Assembly: GCA_947630735.1 (NCBI GenBank)
Contig: CANRIR010000003.1
Location: 1 to 64,000, forward strand
Length of the DNA: 64,000 nucleotides
Origin: an uncultured Marvinbryantia sp.
GTDB taxonomy: Bacteria > Bacillota > Clostridia > Lachnospirales > Lachnospiraceae
Direction: 5' to 3'
A program made the position numbers and the translations under genes. Every line of letters starts with the position of its first letter. Positions within the stretch are counted from its first letter, which is position 1. The notes beneath the pieces were generated by a model. The model made no database searches. It saw nothing but the letters and a program-made list of their open reading frames with translations, and was not told the DNA's origin. Shown piece after piece: positions 1 through 11,524 of the stretch.

Positions 1-178
1 TGAAGTCGTACAGGACTTTCTTCCCGCGCATGCCGGTGCACATATTCAGAAATTCCTGCTGCTGTTCCTCAGTCCACGCGGAGAATGTCTGCTTCAGGTT
101 GGCATCCCCCTGGATCAGCGCCAGGAGCTCCTGGCGAGTGCGGATCATTGGAAAATACTGTTGTAAGATATTGGTCAT
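1..178 (-). CDS. PD-(D/E)XK nuclease family transposase-like protein, N-terminal fragment (runs off left edge)
   Basis: Reverse-strand translation MTNILQQYFPMIRTRQELLALIQGDANLKQTFSAWTEEQQQEFLNMCTGMRGKKVLYDF resembles the N-terminus of Rpn/PD-(D/E)XK transposase-like proteins common in Lachnospiraceae; preceded by AGGGGGAAT RBS-like sequence. Confidence 0.65.
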   Translation of the reverse strand, partial: MTNILQQYFPMIRTRQELLALIQGDANLKQTFSAWTEEQQQEFLNMCTGMRGKKVLYDF

Positions 179-581
179 AAGATTCCCCCTTACCTGTAAT
201 GTTTTATTTATAGGCTAAAAACCCATACTGCAAAAACTCCTTGAGATCTGTGAACACAGAAAAATAGAAAGAAGTGAGATGAAACAGATATCTGCGTCTG
301 TATCTTTGATCATAGCATACATTTCGGAAATGTCAATATAGTTTATGTGTATTTTATTTTATTTTTATATTTCGAAAATATGTATTAGTGATTTATTCAG
401 AAAAAGAAACTCCAGATAGATCTCCCGCATTCATCTCCTTCAGCCACCGGTCATATCGTCATATTTTCAGCGCTCGTATCTTTATTGGATGAACCTTTGC
501 GAAAAACTATTGACACAATCGTACTTTCGTATATCGCGGCAGCTGAACCGCTGTTTCTCCTGCGGCTTCTGCCCGCGCGCG

Positions 582-642
582 AAAAAAACGGCTGCCGCAA
601 CCTTACCGGGTATTTCCCGATCTGGTTGGCAGCAGCCGTTTT
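582..642 (-). terminator. Intrinsic terminator immediately downstream of infA
   Basis: Imperfect inverted repeat aacggctgccgcaacc (587-602) / ggttggcagcagccgtt (624-640), followed on the minus strand by a run of 7 T. Confidence 0.8.
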
Positions 643-661
643 CTATGGATTCACTGATCTC

Positions 662-880
662 TTACTTGTCTCTCCAGATAATGCGGCCCTTGGACAGATC
701 ATACGGAGACAGCTCGATCGTCACTTTATCGCCCGGCAGGATGCGGATGAAATTCATGCGCAGTTTGCCGCTGATATGTGCCAGCACTACATGTTTGTTT
801 TCCAGTTCTACTTTAAACATGGCGTTGGGCAGTTTTTCCAACACGGTTCCTTCTACTTCAATTACATCTGCTTTCGACAT
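662..880 (-). CDS. infA: Translation initiation factor IF-1
   Basis: 72 aa, [67 protein letters not shown]. Confidence 0.98.
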   Translation of the reverse strand: MSKADVIEVEGTVLEKLPNAMFKVELENKHVVLAHISGKLRMNFIRILPGDKVTIELSPYDLSKGRIIWRDK

Positions 881-1145
881 TCAAAAACCTCCTGATCACT
901 CGTCTGATATCTTCGTCTCTCACGTTTCCGTTTGACATATTTTCCAGTTCCTGTGGGATGTTCCGGACGACCTGGACATGCTTCTTTTTCTTTTTCTTTG
1001 GTTTGTCCAGAGGCTTTAAACGCCCGTCTGTCAGGAAAACATATTCTGCATCCACACCCTTTATGACATACAGCTGTCCGGTATCATGTCCGGCTCTCGA
1101 CCACGCAAGCATACCCGGTTCATATCTATCCATCCGACACCTCAC
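858..1145 (-). CDS. KOW domain-containing RNA-binding protein (L14e-like)
   Basis: [50 protein letters not shown]; conserved position between map and infA in Firmicutes. Confidence 0.85.
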   Translation of the reverse strand: MRCRMDRYEPGMLAWSRAGHDTGQLYVIKGVDAEYVFLTDGRLKPLDKPKKKKKKHVQVVRNIPQELENMSNGNVRDEDIRRVIRRFLNVESRCN

Positions 1146-1148
1146 AGA

Positions 1149-1904
1149 CTACATATGCAGCGTCAGAAGTTCCGGATCGCCGTCTGTGATCAGCACTGTG
1201 TTTTCATAATGAGCTGAGAGGGATCCGTCCTCCGTCACAACTGTCCAGTCGTCGTCCAGCCAGCATACGTCACAGCGTCCCGCATTGATCATGGGCTCTA
1301 TGGCCAGGGTCATGCCGGGCATCAGACGAAGCCCGCGGCGCTTTTGCGTAAAGTTCGGGATCTGGGGATCCTCATGGAGCGCTCTGCCGATACCGTGGCC
1401 CACAAGGTCACGCACTACGCCGTAGCCGAAGCTCTCTGCGTAAGTCCCGATAGCGTTGGAGATATCATACAGATGACAGCCCGCCCGGGCAAATTCAATG
1501 CCCCTAAAAAAGCTCTCCTCCGTCACCCTGATCAGCTTCTCCGCCTCCGGACTGATCTTTCCCACGGCATGCGTGCGCGCGGCATCGGAGTGGAACCCCT
1601 GGTAGATCAAACCGGCGTCCAGGCTCACAATATCCCCTTCCTTCAGGATATGATCCTTGTGCGGGATCCCATGCACCACCTCGTCGTTCACGGAAACACA
1701 GATGGATGCCGGGTACCCGTTGTAATGCAGGAAATTTGGTATGCAGCCGAGTCCGCGGATCAGTTCTTCCCCATAACGGTCAATGTCTTTGGTGGAAATG
1801 CCGGGTTTTACAAATTCGCCCAGTTTCTGATGAACCTGTTCCAGGCGCCTGCCGGCCTCCCGCATAAGCTCGATTTCTTTCGGAGATTTTATCGTTACCG
1901 CCAT
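1149..1904 (-). CDS. map: Type I methionyl aminopeptidase
   Basis: MAVTIKSPKEIELMREAGRRLEQVH...; GHGIGRALHEDPQIPNF; spc operon context. Confidence 0.98.
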   Translation of the reverse strand: MAVTIKSPKEIELMREAGRRLEQVHQKLGEFVKPGISTKDIDRYGEELIRGLGCIPNFLHYNGYPASICVSVNDEVVHGIPHKDHILKEGDIVSLDAGLIYQGFHSDAARTHAVGKISPEAEKLIRVTEESFFRGIEFARAGCHLYDISNAIGTYAESFGYGVVRDLVGHGIGRALHEDPQIPNFTQKRRGLRLMPGMTLAIEPMINAGRCDVCWLDDDWTVVTEDGSLSAHYENTVLITDGDPELLTLHM

Positions 1905-1906
1905 GA

Positions 1907-2551
1907 CTACTCACCCAATATCTGCACAATGGCGTCAAACACACGGTCCATCTCCATCGTGCCGTCCACAGTCTTCAAAATGCCGGCCTTCTTGTAATAG
2001 TCGATGAGGGGCTGCGTCTGTTCGTGATAAACGCCGAGGCGCTTCTGAACGGTTTCCGGCTTGTCGTCGTCCCGCAGGATCAGCTTCTCGCCGCAGGCAT
2101 CGCAGATGCCCTCCACCTTGGTGGGATTGAACACCACATGATAGGTAGCGCCGCAGGATGTGCAGGCTCTCCTGCCGCTCATGCGGGTTACGATATTCTC
2201 ATCCGGCACATCCACGTCGATGGCTACGTCCATCTTTTCGCCCAGTTTGCCGAGCGCCGCATCCAGGCTCTCCGCCTGCGGGATCGTGCGCGGGAACCCG
2301 TCCAGCACATATCCGTTCCCGCAGTCGTCCTGCGCGATGCGGTCCATCAGCATATCAATGACCAGCTCATCCGGCACAAGGAGCCCCTGGTTCATGAATA
2401 CCTTGGCCTTCTGGCCAAGCTCAGTGTCCCCTTTTACGTTGGCGCGCAGGATGTCGCCGGTGGAGATATGGGGAATGCCGTATTTCTCCGCAATGCGCTT
2501 TGCCTGTGTGCCTTTGCCCGCTCCGGGTGCACCTAACATAATAATCTTCAT
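1907..2551 (-). CDS. adk: Adenylate kinase
   Basis: [36 protein letters not shown]; zinc LID motif CTSCGATYH...CDACG. Confidence 0.99.
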   Translation of the reverse strand: MKIIMLGAPGAGKGTQAKRIAEKYGIPHISTGDILRANVKGDTELGQKAKVFMNQGLLVPDELVIDMLMDRIAQDDCGNGYVLDGFPRTIPQAESLDAALGKLGEKMDVAIDVDVPDENIVTRMSGRRACTSCGATYHVVFNPTKVEGICDACGEKLILRDDDKPETVQKRLGVYHEQTQPLIDYYKKAGILKTVDGTMEMDRVFDAIVQILGE

Positions 2552-2580
2552 AGTTCCATTCCTTTCCTATAAGTAGCAAC

Positions 2581-2724
2581 GCCCCCTCCTGAGGAGGGGG
2601 ATATTGTCGCCTTTTACCCAACATCCCTGGCGGGATGTCGCCTTGCCACGATCCTGCGGATCGTGACATCTTTCCAACATCCCTGGCGGGATGTCGCCTC
2701 GCCACGATTCTGCGAATCGTGGCA
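2581..2724. repeat. Palindromic intergenic repeat cluster: two ~51-bp units at 56-bp period, each with two hairpins
   Basis: ccaacatccctggcgggatgtcgcctTgccacgatCctgcgGatcgtg at 2618 and again at 2674; also ccccctcctgaggaggggg at 2582. Confidence 0.85.
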
Positions 2725-4038
2725 TTATTCACTCAGAAATCCTTTGTAGTTGCGCACCACCATCTGGGACTCAATCTGGTTGATGGTCTCCAGGATAACG
2801 CTCACGATGATGATGATGGATGTGCCGCCAAAGGAAACATACGCGTTGAACACACCGTTGAAGAAGATCGGGATCAAAACTACGATCGTCAGACCCACCG
2901 CGCCGATGAACACGATATAGCCCAGGATGCGGTTCAGGTAATCCACGGTCGGTTTGCCCGGACGGATGCCGAGCACCGAGCCGCCCTGCTTCTTCATGTT
3001 GTCCGCCACTTCAATCGGGTTGAAGCTGATGGATGTGTAGAAATATGCAAACGCGATGATCAGCACGATATAGACCAGCATGCCGATGGAATACTCCGGA
3101 TGCGCCGGGCTGAACCAGTTGTTCTGGTTCAGAGCGTTTACGATCGCTCCGCCAAATCCGGACGGAGTCACACCCAGGATTGATACGATCATGCTGGGCA
3201 TGCTGAACAGGGACGATGCAAAGATAACCGGGATAACGCCCGCCGTATTGACTTTCAGCGGAATGTAGGTGGACTGGCCGCCCACCAGCTTTCTTCCCTG
3301 CATCTTCTTCGCATACTGCACCGGAATACGTCTCACAGCGTCATTCAGCAGAATGACCAGCACGATGGTAACCGCGATGATCGCCAGGATGATGACAGCC
3401 GCCAGAATACCGCGCGCCAGCGTGCGCCCTTTGATGAAGCCCTCGTACAGAGTGCCGAGATCTGCCGGCACACGGGAGAGGATGTTGATCACCAGGACGA
3501 TGGAAATACCGTTGCCAACGCCGTTTTCTGTGATGCGCTCACCGATCCACATCAGGAATGCGCTTCCTGCCGTCAGGGCAAGCACCACGGTCAGTCCCTT
3601 CAGGAAGTTCACATTCGGGATCAGGCCGCTTCTGCCGAACGCAACCGTCATGGCTGTGGACTCAATGAGCGCCAGCGCCACCGTCACGTAACGAGTAATT
3701 GCCGTAATCTTTTTTCTGCCTTCCTCGCCGTCTCTCTGCATCTCTTCCAATGGCGGAATCGCTATGGTAAGGAGCTGCATGATGATGGAGGATGTGATGT
3801 ACGGCGTAATGCTCAATGCAAATATTGACATTTTCTCGAAGGATCCGCCTGTGAACGCGCTGAAGAAGTTAAACGCGCCGCCCGTCTGCTGTGCGAACCA
3901 GTTCGCCATATACTCGCGGTTCACGCCGGGAACCGGGAGCTGGGAACCAAGCCGGATGACTACCAGCATCGCAAACGTGTAGAGCAGACGTTTGCGGATA
4001 TCCTTCACTTTAAACATATTACGAAGTGTTTCAAACAT
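2725..4038 (-). CDS. secY: Preprotein translocase subunit SecY
   Basis: [40 protein letters not shown]...; 437 aa, multi-TM. Confidence 0.99.
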   Translation of the reverse strand: MFETLRNMFKVKDIRKRLLYTFAMLVVIRLGSQLPVPGVNREYMANWFAQQTGGAFNFFSAFTGGSFEKMSIFALSITPYITSSIIMQLLTIAIPPLEEMQRDGEEGRKKITAITRYVTVALALIESTAMTVAFGRSGLIPNVNFLKGLTVVLALTAGSAFLMWIGERITENGVGNGISIVLVINILSRVPADLGTLYEGFIKGRTLARGILAAVIILAIIAVTIVLVILLNDAVRRIPVQYAKKMQGRKLVGGQSTYIPLKVNTAGVIPVIFASSLFSMPSMIVSILGVTPSGFGGAIVNALNQNNWFSPAHPEYSIGMLVYIVLIIAFAYFYTSISFNPIEVADNMKKQGGSVLGIRPGKPTVDYLNRILGYIVFIGAVGLTIVVLIPIFFNGVFNAYVSFGGTSIIIIVSVILETINQIESQMVVRNYKGFLSE

Positions 4039-4481
4039 CAGATCACCTCAGCTTTTCCACCAAGCGCCTCTATCTTAGCCTTAGCACCCTCACTGAAGGC
4101 GTTTACCTTGACATTCAGCTTCTTTGTTAATTCTCCGTTTCCAAGTACCTTTACGCCATCTTTTGCGCTCTTGATAACACCGGCTTCGATCAGTGTGTCG
4201 ATTGTCACCTCCGTATCGTTATCAAATCTCTCAAGTTCGCTTACGTTGATCGCCTCAATGTCAAGTGTGTTCCTGTTCGTAAAGCCCCTCTTGGGAATGC
4301 GTCTGTATAATGGCATCTGTCCGCCTTCAAACCCCGGTCTCGGAGCTCCGGAACGGGCTTTCTGACCCTTGTGTCCCTTGCCGGCTGTCTTGCCGTTGCC
4401 TGAGCCGTGTCCACGGCCCCTTCTGAAATTATCATTATGCTTGGAACCTTCTGCCGGTTTTAAGTTTGATAAATCCATCAT
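4038..4481 (-). CDS. rplO: 50S ribosomal protein L15
   Basis: [44 protein letters not shown]. Confidence 0.99.
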   Translation of the reverse strand: MMDLSNLKPAEGSKHNDNFRRGRGHGSGNGKTAGKGHKGQKARSGAPRPGFEGGQMPLYRRIPKRGFTNRNTLDIEAINVSELERFDNDTEVTIDTLIEAGVIKSAKDGVKVLGNGELTKKLNVKVNAFSEGAKAKIEALGGKAEVI

Positions 4482-4496
4482 GGCACCTCCTTATAG

Positions 4497-4679
4497 TTAG
4501 ATTTCTTCTACTTTCACTAAATGCTGCACCTGCTTAACCATCCCCTGGGTAGCCGCGTTGTTCGGGAGTTCCACAGAGTGATTCAACTTGCGCAGACCCA
4601 GCGCAGCCACCGTCGCGCGATGCTTCGGGATAGCGCCGATCGTAGATTTTACCAGTGTAACTTTTACTTTATCTGCCAT
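4497..4679 (-). CDS. rpmD: 50S ribosomal protein L30
   Basis: VKVTLVKSTIGAIPKHRATVAALGLRKLNHSVELPN. Confidence 0.98.
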   Translation of the reverse strand: MADKVKVTLVKSTIGAIPKHRATVAALGLRKLNHSVELPNNAATQGMVKQVQHLVKVEEI

Positions 4680-4763
4680 CTTCTATTCCTCCTTTTAAAT
4701 TGCTCGCCTGCGTTTGCGGCAGATCTGCGCGGACATTGGGAAATGCCGCGCGCTGCCCTGCGC

Positions 4764-5273
4764 TTATGCGCGGACGTCGTCTGCAGATTTCCCGCGCAGT
4801 CTTGCAACTTCCTCTGGGGATTTCAGCTGCTTTAAGCCCTCCAGGGTGGCAAGCACAACATTCTGCTTGTTTCTGGAACCCAGGGATTTTGTACGGATAT
4901 TGCGGATGCCGGCCAGCTCAAGCACATTACGCGCCGGGCCGCCCGCGATAACGCCGGTACCTTCCGGAGCCCTCTTCAGGATCACGTGGGAACCGCCGAA
5001 GATACCCTCAAAATCGTGCGGGATGCTCGCATTGTTGTCCAATGCGACATTGATCAGTTTCTTAGCAGCGTCTTCTTTTCCTTTGCGGATAGCTTCCGGA
5101 ATTTCTTTTGCCTTTCCTAAACCTGCTCCAACATGGCCGTTTCCGTCGCCGACAACCACTAACGCCGTGAACTTCATGTTCTTGCCGCCCTTAACAACCT
5201 TGGTAACACGCTTAATAGACACTACTTTCTCATTTAATTCCAACTGATTGGGATCGATAATCTCTCGCTTCAT
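4764..5273 (-). CDS. rpsE: 30S ribosomal protein S5
   Basis: [45 protein letters not shown]. Confidence 0.99.
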   Translation of the reverse strand: MKREIIDPNQLELNEKVVSIKRVTKVVKGGKNMKFTALVVVGDGNGHVGAGLGKAKEIPEAIRKGKEDAAKKLINVALDNNASIPHDFEGIFGGSHVILKRAPEGTGVIAGGPARNVLELAGIRNIRTKSLGSRNKQNVVLATLEGLKQLKSPEEVARLRGKSADDVRA

Positions 5274-5284
5274 GTGTCTACCTC

Positions 5285-5653
5285 CTAAAATTCCAGACCA
5301 GCTTCTCTTGCTGCATCTGCTAATGCCTGAATCTTACCCTGATATATGAAGCCGCCTCTGTCAAAGACAACGGTTTTGATACCTTTTTCAAGAGCTCTCT
5401 CGGCAATCACTTTTCCTAAGTATGCTGCTGCCTCGACGTTGTTCGTCTTCTCCAGCTCTGCCTTCACTTCCTTCTGAAGGGTGCATGCAGATACGAGAGT
5501 GTTTCCGACTGTATCGTCAATAATTTGAGCATACATATGATTATTGCTTCTAAACACTGCAAGGCGCGGTCTTTCTGCAGTACCTGCAAAACGATTGCGA
5601 ATCTTTCTGTGTTTATTGACACGAACTTTAGTTCTGGATTCTTTTCTAACCAT
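5285..5653 (-). CDS. rplR: 50S ribosomal protein L18
   Basis: [47 protein letters not shown]. Confidence 0.98.
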   Translation of the reverse strand: MVRKESRTKVRVNKHRKIRNRFAGTAERPRLAVFRSNNHMYAQIIDDTVGNTLVSACTLQKEVKAELEKTNNVEAAAYLGKVIAERALEKGIKTVVFDRGGFIYQGKIQALADAAREAGLEF

Positions 5654-5670
5654 TTTCACACTCTCCTTAC

Positions 5671-6210
5671 TTATTTCTTACCAGTCTTACCAACTTTACG
5701 TCTGATCACTTCATCAGCATACTTAATACCCTTGCCCTTATAGGGTTCCGGAGCTCTCTTTTCTCTGATTTCAGCCGCGTATTGGCCAACTTTTTCTTTG
5801 TCGATGCCCTTAACCGTAATTTTGTTTCCGTCCACTACGGATTCAAGCCCCTGCGGATCGATCATCTCTACCGGATGGGAGTAACCTAAGGATAATGTCA
5901 GTTTGTTGCCCTGCTTTGCAGCCCTGTAACCTACGCCGTTAACCTCGAGAACCTTCTCGTAGCCCTCGCTCACGCCCACCACCATGTTGTGGATCAGCGT
6001 CCTGGTAAGGCCGTGCAGAGATTTCATTTTCTTCAGATCATTCGGTCTGGAAACGATCACGTGACCGTCTTCCACCTTGATATCCATTTCAGCCGGGAGC
6101 ACTCTCTCAAGGGTTCCCTTGCTGCCTTTTACCGTCACTTTGTTGCCCTCTGCAACGGTAACCGTAACGCCTGCCGGAATGACCACCGGCATTCTTCCGA
6201 TTCGTGACAT
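5671..6210 (-). CDS. rplF: 50S ribosomal protein L6
   Basis: [65 protein letters not shown]. Confidence 0.99.
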   Translation of the reverse strand: MSRIGRMPVVIPAGVTVTVAEGNKVTVKGSKGTLERVLPAEMDIKVEDGHVIVSRPNDLKKMKSLHGLTRTLIHNMVVGVSEGYEKVLEVNGVGYRAAKQGNKLTLSLGYSHPVEMIDPQGLESVVDGNKITVKGIDKEKVGQYAAEIREKRAPEPYKGKGIKYADEVIRRKVGKTGKK

Positions 6211-6278
6211 TGTTATGTCCTCCTTACTTAGATTTTCGGAGCGGAATCCACCGCTCTGTTTTCAGTGAGTTGCCGTGT

Positions 6279-6680
6279 TTACCACACGAATGCCAGGACC
6301 TCGCCGCCAACCTGCTGTTTGCGCGCTTCTTTGTCCGTGATAACGCCCTTGTTTGTGGAAAGGATCGCCACGCCAAGTCCGCCCAGCACTCTCGGAATCT
6401 CGTCCTTGCCCGCGTACACGCGAAGGCCCGGCTTGGAGATTCTCTTAATGCCGGTAATAATCTTCTCGTTCTTGTCCGCACCGTACTTTAAGGTAATGCG
6501 GATAACCGGAAAGCCACTTTCCTGTACGATATCGTATTTGCTGATATAGCCCTCATCTAAGAGAATATTTGCGATGGCAAGTTTCATCTTGGACGACGGT
6601 ACATCTACTGTATCATGTTTTGCAGTATTTGCATTACGGATTCTTGTAAGCATATCTGCAATCGGATCGCTCATAGTCAT
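6279..6680 (-). CDS. rpsH: 30S ribosomal protein S8
   Basis: [33 protein letters not shown]. Confidence 0.99.
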   Translation of the reverse strand: MTMSDPIADMLTRIRNANTAKHDTVDVPSSKMKLAIANILLDEGYISKYDIVQESGFPVIRITLKYGADKNEKIITGIKRISKPGLRVYAGKDEIPRVLGGLGVAILSTNKGVITDKEARKQQVGGEVLAFVW

Positions 6681-6722
6681 CTGAATGTCCTCCTTAATTT
6701 GATAATTTAAGTTGTCGCCGTA

Positions 6723-6785
6723 GTAACAACATCTCGCTGCGCTCGATACTGTTACCGCCGTGCAACGATCCTGCGGATCGTTGCA
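6723..6785. repeat. Palindromic intergenic repeat (TGC-triloop family) between rpsH and rpsZ
   Basis: Perfect 11-bp stem tgcaacgatcc-tgc-ggatcgttgca (6761-6785), preceded by imperfect palindrome gtaacaacatctcgc-tgc-gctcgatactgttac. Confidence 0.8.
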
Positions 6786-6786
6786 T

Positions 6787-6972
6787 TTACCAGCTTGCTT
6801 TTTTTACGCCGGGGATCTGTCCCTTGTATGCCAGTTCGCGGAAGCAGATCCTGCAGATTCCGTACTTTCTCAGGTAGGCATGCGGACGACCGCAGATTCT
6901 GCAGCGGTTGTATTCTCTGGTGGAGAATTTCTGTTTGCGCTGCTGTTTGATCTTCATTGCTGTCTTAGCCAT
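6787..6972 (-). CDS. rpsZ: 30S ribosomal protein S14 type Z (zinc ribbon)
   Basis: 61 aa, [38 protein letters not shown]. Confidence 0.98.
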   Translation of the reverse strand: MAKTAMKIKQQRKQKFSTREYNRCRICGRPHAYLRKYGICRICFRELAYKGQIPGVKKASW

Positions 6973-7093
6973 GAATGTTCCTCCTATAATTCTATCACTC
7001 TATCGTGTCAACAACATAACAACATTTTCTTAACATCGCGCCGCGCTCGGTGCCGCCGCGCCAAAAGGTGTCCTCCGACTGTACCGGTTCCCC

Positions 7094-7636
7094 TTATGAT
7101 CTGGCAAACGGCATGTTGAACAGGGTCAGCAGCTCGCGCGCTTCTTCGTCGGTCTTGGCCGTCGTCACGAAGATGACGTCCATGCCGCGCACCTTATCTA
7201 CCTTGTCGTACTCGATTTCCGGGAAGATCAGCTGCTCTTTGATGCCCAGGGCGTAATTGCCTCTGCCGTCGAACGCGTTGGGATTGACGCCGCGGAAGTC
7301 ACGCACACGCGGAAGAGCCAGGTTGATGAGGCGATCCACGAACTCGTACATTCTCTCGCCGCGCAGGGTTACTTTGCAGCCGATGGCCATGCCCTCTCTG
7401 ATCTTGAAGTTCGCCACGGAGTTTTTAGCCTTGGTCGTCACGGCCTTCTGGCCTGTGATCGTTTCCATATCCTTCACAGCGGACTCCAGGAGCTTTGCGT
7501 TCTCCTTCGCTTCGCCGACGCCCATGTTGACGACTACCTTGTCGAGCTTCGGAACTTCCATGATATTTTTATATCCAAACTTTTTGATCATAGCATCTAC
7601 GATCTCGTTTTTGTATGTGTCTTTGAGTCTACTCAA
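7094..7636 (-). CDS. rplE: 50S ribosomal protein L5
   Basis: [44 protein letters not shown]. Confidence 0.99.
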   Translation of the reverse strand: MSRLKDTYKNEIVDAMIKKFGYKNIMEVPKLDKVVVNMGVGEAKENAKLLESAVKDMETITGQKAVTTKAKNSVANFKIREGMAIGCKVTLRGERMYEFVDRLINLALPRVRDFRGVNPNAFDGRGNYALGIKEQLIFPEIEYDKVDKVRGMDVIFVTTAKTDEEARELLTLFNMPFARS

Positions 7637-7658
7637 CTTGTATGGCCTCCTCTCTCAA

Positions 7659-7973
7659 TTAATTGATTACAGCGCCGGTCGCTTTTGCCACACGCACCTT
7701 TTTGTCGCCATCCATCCTGAATCCGACTCTGGTAGGTCTTCCGTTTACCAACAGCATGACATTGGAGATGTCAATGTACGCCTCTTTGTTGGTAATGCCG
7801 CCCTGCTGGTTTGCCGCAGACGGTTTGGAGTGCTTCACAACCATGTTCACGCCTTCTACGAGGACCTTGTGGTTCTTCGCGTCCACCGCCAGAACTTTGC
7901 CCTCTTTATCCTTATCTTTGCCTGCGATTACCTTTACGGTGTCGCCCTTTTTAATCTTCAATGATGACATCAC
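7659..7973 (-). CDS. rplX: 50S ribosomal protein L24
   Basis: [38 protein letters not shown]. Confidence 0.99.
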   Translation of the reverse strand: MMSSLKIKKGDTVKVIAGKDKDKEGKVLAVDAKNHKVLVEGVNMVVKHSKPSAANQQGGITNKEAYIDISNVMLLVNGRPTRVGFRMDGDKKVRVAKATGAVIN

Positions 7974-7984
7974 TCAACCTCCTG

Positions 7985-8353
7985 TCACAGCACTTCCGGG
8001 GCCAGGGACGCGATCTTCATGAACTGCTTGTCGCGAAGCTCTCTGGCTACGGGTCCAAAAATACGGGTTCCTCTCGGATTCTTGTCATCCTTGATGATGA
8101 CTGCAGCATTCTCATCAAATCTGATATAGGAACCGTCTTTGCGGCGGGTTCCCTTTACTGTGCGGACAACGACAGCTTTCACGACATCGCCTTTTTTGAC
8201 AACGCCGCCTGGTGTTGCATCTTTGACCGTAGCAACGATAATGTCGCCGATACTTGCATATCTTCTGGTTGAACCGCCCATAACCCTGATGCAGAGCAAC
8301 TCTTTCGCACCGGTGTTATCCGCAACCTTAAGTCTGCTTTCCTGCTGTATCAT
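7985..8353 (-). CDS. rplN: 50S ribosomal protein L14
   Basis: [46 protein letters not shown]. Confidence 0.99.
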   Translation of the reverse strand: MIQQESRLKVADNTGAKELLCIRVMGGSTRRYASIGDIIVATVKDATPGGVVKKGDVVKAVVVRTVKGTRRKDGSYIRFDENAAVIIKDDKNPRGTRIFGPVARELRDKQFMKIASLAPEVL

Positions 8354-8370
8354 GCTGATTCCCTCCTATA

Positions 8371-8625
8371 CTATTTCGCTCTCTCGGTAATTTCCACAAG
8401 TCTCCATCTCTTGTCCTTGGACAGCGGTCTTGTCTCCATAACCTTTACGGTATCGCCGACGTTGCACTCGTTGTTCTCATCGTGCGCCTTCAGCTTGTAC
8501 GTGTTCTTAACAACCTTTTTGTAAAGGGGATGCTTTACATGGTTCTCTACCGCAACAACGATTGTCTTATCCATTTTGTTGCTGACAACTTTACCCGTCC
8601 GGGTTTTTCTAAGATTTCTATCCAC
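8371..8625 (-). CDS. rpsQ: 30S ribosomal protein S17
   Basis: [48 protein letters not shown]. Confidence 0.99.
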   Translation of the reverse strand: MDRNLRKTRTGKVVSNKMDKTIVVAVENHVKHPLYKKVVKNTYKLKAHDENNECNVGDTVKVMETRPLSKDKRWRLVEITERAK

Positions 8626-8651
8626 GTCTATTTAGCTCCTTTCGTGGTCGT

Positions 8652-8864
8652 TTACGCGTTGGACTTCTCAGTGATGATTGTCTGGATCCTGGCGATGTTT
8701 CTGCGAACTTCCTTGATCCGGCTGGTGTTGGTCAACTGATTGGTCGCATTCTGGAATCTTAAATTGAACAGTTCCTTCTTAGCAGCTACTAATTCCTGGT
8801 TTAATTCTGCAGCTGATTTTTTATTCAAATCTTCTACATACTTATTCGTTTTCACTGTTATCAC
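8652..8864 (-). CDS. rpmC: 50S ribosomal protein L29
   Basis: [56 protein letters not shown]; a GTG start at 8855 is also possible. Confidence 0.98.
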   Translation of the reverse strand: MITVKTNKYVEDLNKKSAAELNQELVAAKKELFNLRFQNATNQLTNTSRIKEVRRNIARIQTIITEKSNA

Positions 8865-9282
8865 CGCCTTCTAAATCCGCGCGAGAAACGACCTTGCACT
8901 TGCAGGGCAGTTTATGCATAGCAAGACGCAATGCTTCACGGGCTGTCTCCTCCGGTACGCCTGCCAGTTCAAACAGAACGCGGCCCGGCTTTACAACTGC
9001 TACCCAATACTCCAAAGTACCTTTTCCGGAACCCATACGGGTTTCTGCCGGCTTCGCTGTCACCGGCTTATCCGGGAAAATCTTGATCCAAACCCGACCG
9101 CCACGCTTGATGTAACGCGTCATGGCAACACGGGCAGCCTCGATCTGGTTTGACTTGATCCAGCACGGTTCTAATGCAACAAGACCGTATTCGCCGTTGG
9201 AGATGGTGTTGCCTCTCAGGGCCTTGCCTGCCATGCTTCCGCGGAACTGTTTACGTCTCTTTACTCTCTTTGGCATTAACAT
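8842..9282 (-). CDS. rplP: 50S ribosomal protein L16
   Basis: [71 protein letters not shown]. Confidence 0.99.
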   Translation of the reverse strand: MLMPKRVKRRKQFRGSMAGKALRGNTISNGEYGLVALEPCWIKSNQIEAARVAMTRYIKRGGRVWIKIFPDKPVTAKPAETRMGSGKGTLEYWVAVVKPGRVLFELAGVPEETAREALRLAMHKLPCKCKVVSRADLEGGDNSENE

Positions 9283-9938
9283 TATTTATCGCTCCCTTCC
9301 TTAGCCGATTTTTTGGGAAGGATTTCGCCGTTGTAGATCCATACCTTTACGCCCAGCTTGCCGTAAGTGGTATCGGCCTCTGCGAATCCATAGTCAATAT
9401 CTGCACGGAGTGTCTGAAGGGGAATGGTTCCCTCGCTGTAAAACTCGGTGCGCGCGATGTCCGCGCCGGCCAGACGCCCGGAGACAGCCGCCTTGATACC
9501 CTTTGCGCCCATCTTCATGGTCCTGCTCATGGTGGACTTCATGGCGCGGCGGAAGGAAACACGGTTCTCAAGCTGCTGCGCGATGTTCTCCGCAACCAGC
9601 TGCGCGTCTCTGTCCGGTCTCTTCACTTCCTTGATGTCGACCAGCAGCTTTTCCTTGGTCAGCTTCTGCACCTCGGCCTTTACCTTCTCGATCTCGGAAC
9701 CGCCCTTGCCGATCACAACGCCCGGCTTCGCGGTGTAGATGATCACTTTGATTCTGCCGGAAGCGCGCTCGATCTCAATTTTGGAAACGCCTGCGCTGTA
9801 TAATTTCTTTTTCAGAAAGTTTCTGATCTTGTTGTCTTCTACAAGGTAATCTGCGAATTCAGACTCTGCGTACCATTTGGAGTCCCAGTCTTTGATAATT
9901 CCGACTCTCAATCCATGAGGATTTACTTTCTGTCCCAT
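9282..9938 (-). CDS. rpsC: 30S ribosomal protein S3
   Basis: [45 protein letters not shown]. Confidence 0.99.
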   Translation of the reverse strand: MGQKVNPHGLRVGIIKDWDSKWYAESEFADYLVEDNKIRNFLKKKLYSAGVSKIEIERASGRIKVIIYTAKPGVVIGKGGSEIEKVKAEVQKLTKEKLLVDIKEVKRPDRDAQLVAENIAQQLENRVSFRRAMKSTMSRTMKMGAKGIKAAVSGRLAGADIARTEFYSEGTIPLQTLRADIDYGFAEADTTYGKLGVKVWIYNGEILPKKSAKEGSDK

Positions 9939-9948
9939 GTTTTCCCTC

Positions 9949-10335
9949 CTATCTCTCATTCAGCACAACGGTAATGTGGCTCATTCTCTTCTCGATTCGG
10001 TAAGCCCTTCCCCGTGCCCTCGGTCTGATTCTCTTCATTGTCGGCCCCTTGTTCGCGTAGCACTCCTCCACAAACAGTTTCTCACGGTTCATGTTGTTGT
10101 TGTTCTCCGCGTTCGCGATTGCCGACTCCAACAGTTTTTTGATCAGTGTGGAAGCGTATCTGGGATTGTAGGTCACAATGCCAAGCGCTGTCTGCACGTC
10201 TTTGCCTCTGATGGCATCCAATACAAAGCATGCTTTCTGGACAGATACCCGCGCGTAAGATAACTTTGCGGACGGTCTTGTATCCTTATTAGCATTTCTT
10301 TCTCTCTTGATCTGGGATCTATGTCCTTTTGCCAT
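9949..10335 (-). CDS. rplV: 50S ribosomal protein L22
   Basis: [54 protein letters not shown]. Confidence 0.98.
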   Translation of the reverse strand: MAKGHRSQIKRERNANKDTRPSAKLSYARVSVQKACFVLDAIRGKDVQTALGIVTYNPRYASTLIKKLLESAIANAENNNNMNREKLFVEECYANKGPTMKRIRPRARGRAYRIEKRMSHITVVLNER

Positions 10336-10360
10336 GAATAAAACCTCCTTTCAACGTATC

Positions 10361-10636
10361 CTAGCGGGATTTCTTCTCATCTTTTCCATGTCCTCTGTAA
10401 GTTCTGGTAACGACAAACTCTCCGAGCTTGTGCTCTACCATATCCTCTGTGATATACACGGGAACATGTCTTCTGCCGTCATGAACGGCAATCGTGTGTC
10501 CGACCATCTGCGGGAAAATCGTAGAACGGCGGGACCAGGTCTTGATGACCTGCTTGCTGCCTGATTTGTTCATGGCATCTATTTTCTTCAGCAGACTCTC
10601 GTCTGCAAACGGACCTTTTTTCAGTGAGCGAGCCAT
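10361..10636 (-). CDS. rpsS: 30S ribosomal protein S19
   Basis: [55 protein letters not shown]. Confidence 0.99.
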   Translation of the reverse strand: MARSLKKGPFADESLLKKIDAMNKSGSKQVIKTWSRRSTIFPQMVGHTIAVHDGRRHVPVYITEDMVEHKLGEFVVTRTYRGHGKDEKKSR

Positions 10637-10660
10637 AGGTTTAACCTCCTTTTATTCTGA

Positions 10661-11506
10661 TTAATTGATCGCTCTGCCATCTTTTCTGCGGATGATCAGC
10701 TTGTTGGATGCTTTCTTTTTCTTGCGGGTCTTTAAGCCGAGTGCCGGTTTGCCCCACGGTGTGCTCGGGCCCGGACGGCCGATGCCGGCTTTGCCCTCGC
10801 CGCCTCCATGAGGATGGTCATTCGGGTTCATAACGGAACCGCGCACGGTGGGACGGATGCCCATGTGGCGCTTTCTTCCGGCCTTGCCGATGTTAATCAG
10901 GTTATGCTCCGCGTTGCCCACCACGCCGATGGTCGCTCTGCAGTTGCTGGGCACCATTCTCATCTCGCCGGACGGGAGACGCAGGGTTGCGTATTTGCCT
11001 TCCTTTGCCATGAGCTGCGCGCTGTTTCCGGCGCTTCTCACCATCTGGCCGCCTTTGCCCGGATGAAGCTCGATGTTGTGGATCAGGGTACCTACCGGAA
11101 TCGCGGACAGCGGCAGGCAGTTGCCCACTCTCGCCTCGGCTTCCGGACCGCTCATGATCTTCATGCCGTCCTTTAAGCCCTGCGGCGCAAGAATATAGGA
11201 TTTCTCGCCGTCTGCGTAAGTGATCAGCGCGATGTTCGCGGATCTGTTCGGATCGTACTCGATGCCGGTCACATAAGCCGGGATGCCGTCCTTTTTGTTT
11301 CTCTTAAAATCGATGATTCTGTATTTTCTTCTGGAACCGCCCCCGCGGTGTCTCACTGTGATCTTGCCCTGGTTGTTGCGCCCGGCGTTCTTTTTCAGAG
11401 AGACCAGCAGGCTCTTCTCCGGCTCAAACTTCGTGATCTCGGAAAAATCCGAACCGGTCATGTGCCTTCTGGACGGGGTGTAGGGTCTATATGTTTTAAT
11501 TCCCAT
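10661..11506 (-). CDS. rplB: 50S ribosomal protein L2
   Basis: [49 protein letters not shown]. Confidence 0.99.
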   Translation of the reverse strand: MGIKTYRPYTPSRRHMTGSDFSEITKFEPEKSLLVSLKKNAGRNNQGKITVRHRGGGSRRKYRIIDFKRNKKDGIPAYVTGIEYDPNRSANIALITYADGEKSYILAPQGLKDGMKIMSGPEAEARVGNCLPLSAIPVGTLIHNIELHPGKGGQMVRSAGNSAQLMAKEGKYATLRLPSGEMRMVPSNCRATIGVVGNAEHNLINIGKAGRKRHMGIRPTVRGSVMNPNDHPHGGGEGKAGIGRPGPSTPWGKPALGLKTRKKKKASNKLIIRRKDGRAIN

Positions 11507-11524
11507 GATAGTTGCTCCTTTCGT

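Noticed and set aside
393-460. Short in-frame RYDRWLKEMNAGDLSGVSFSE-stop on minus strand, possible gene remnant
   Set aside because: Only 21 codons after an upstream stop; too short to support a pseudogene call.
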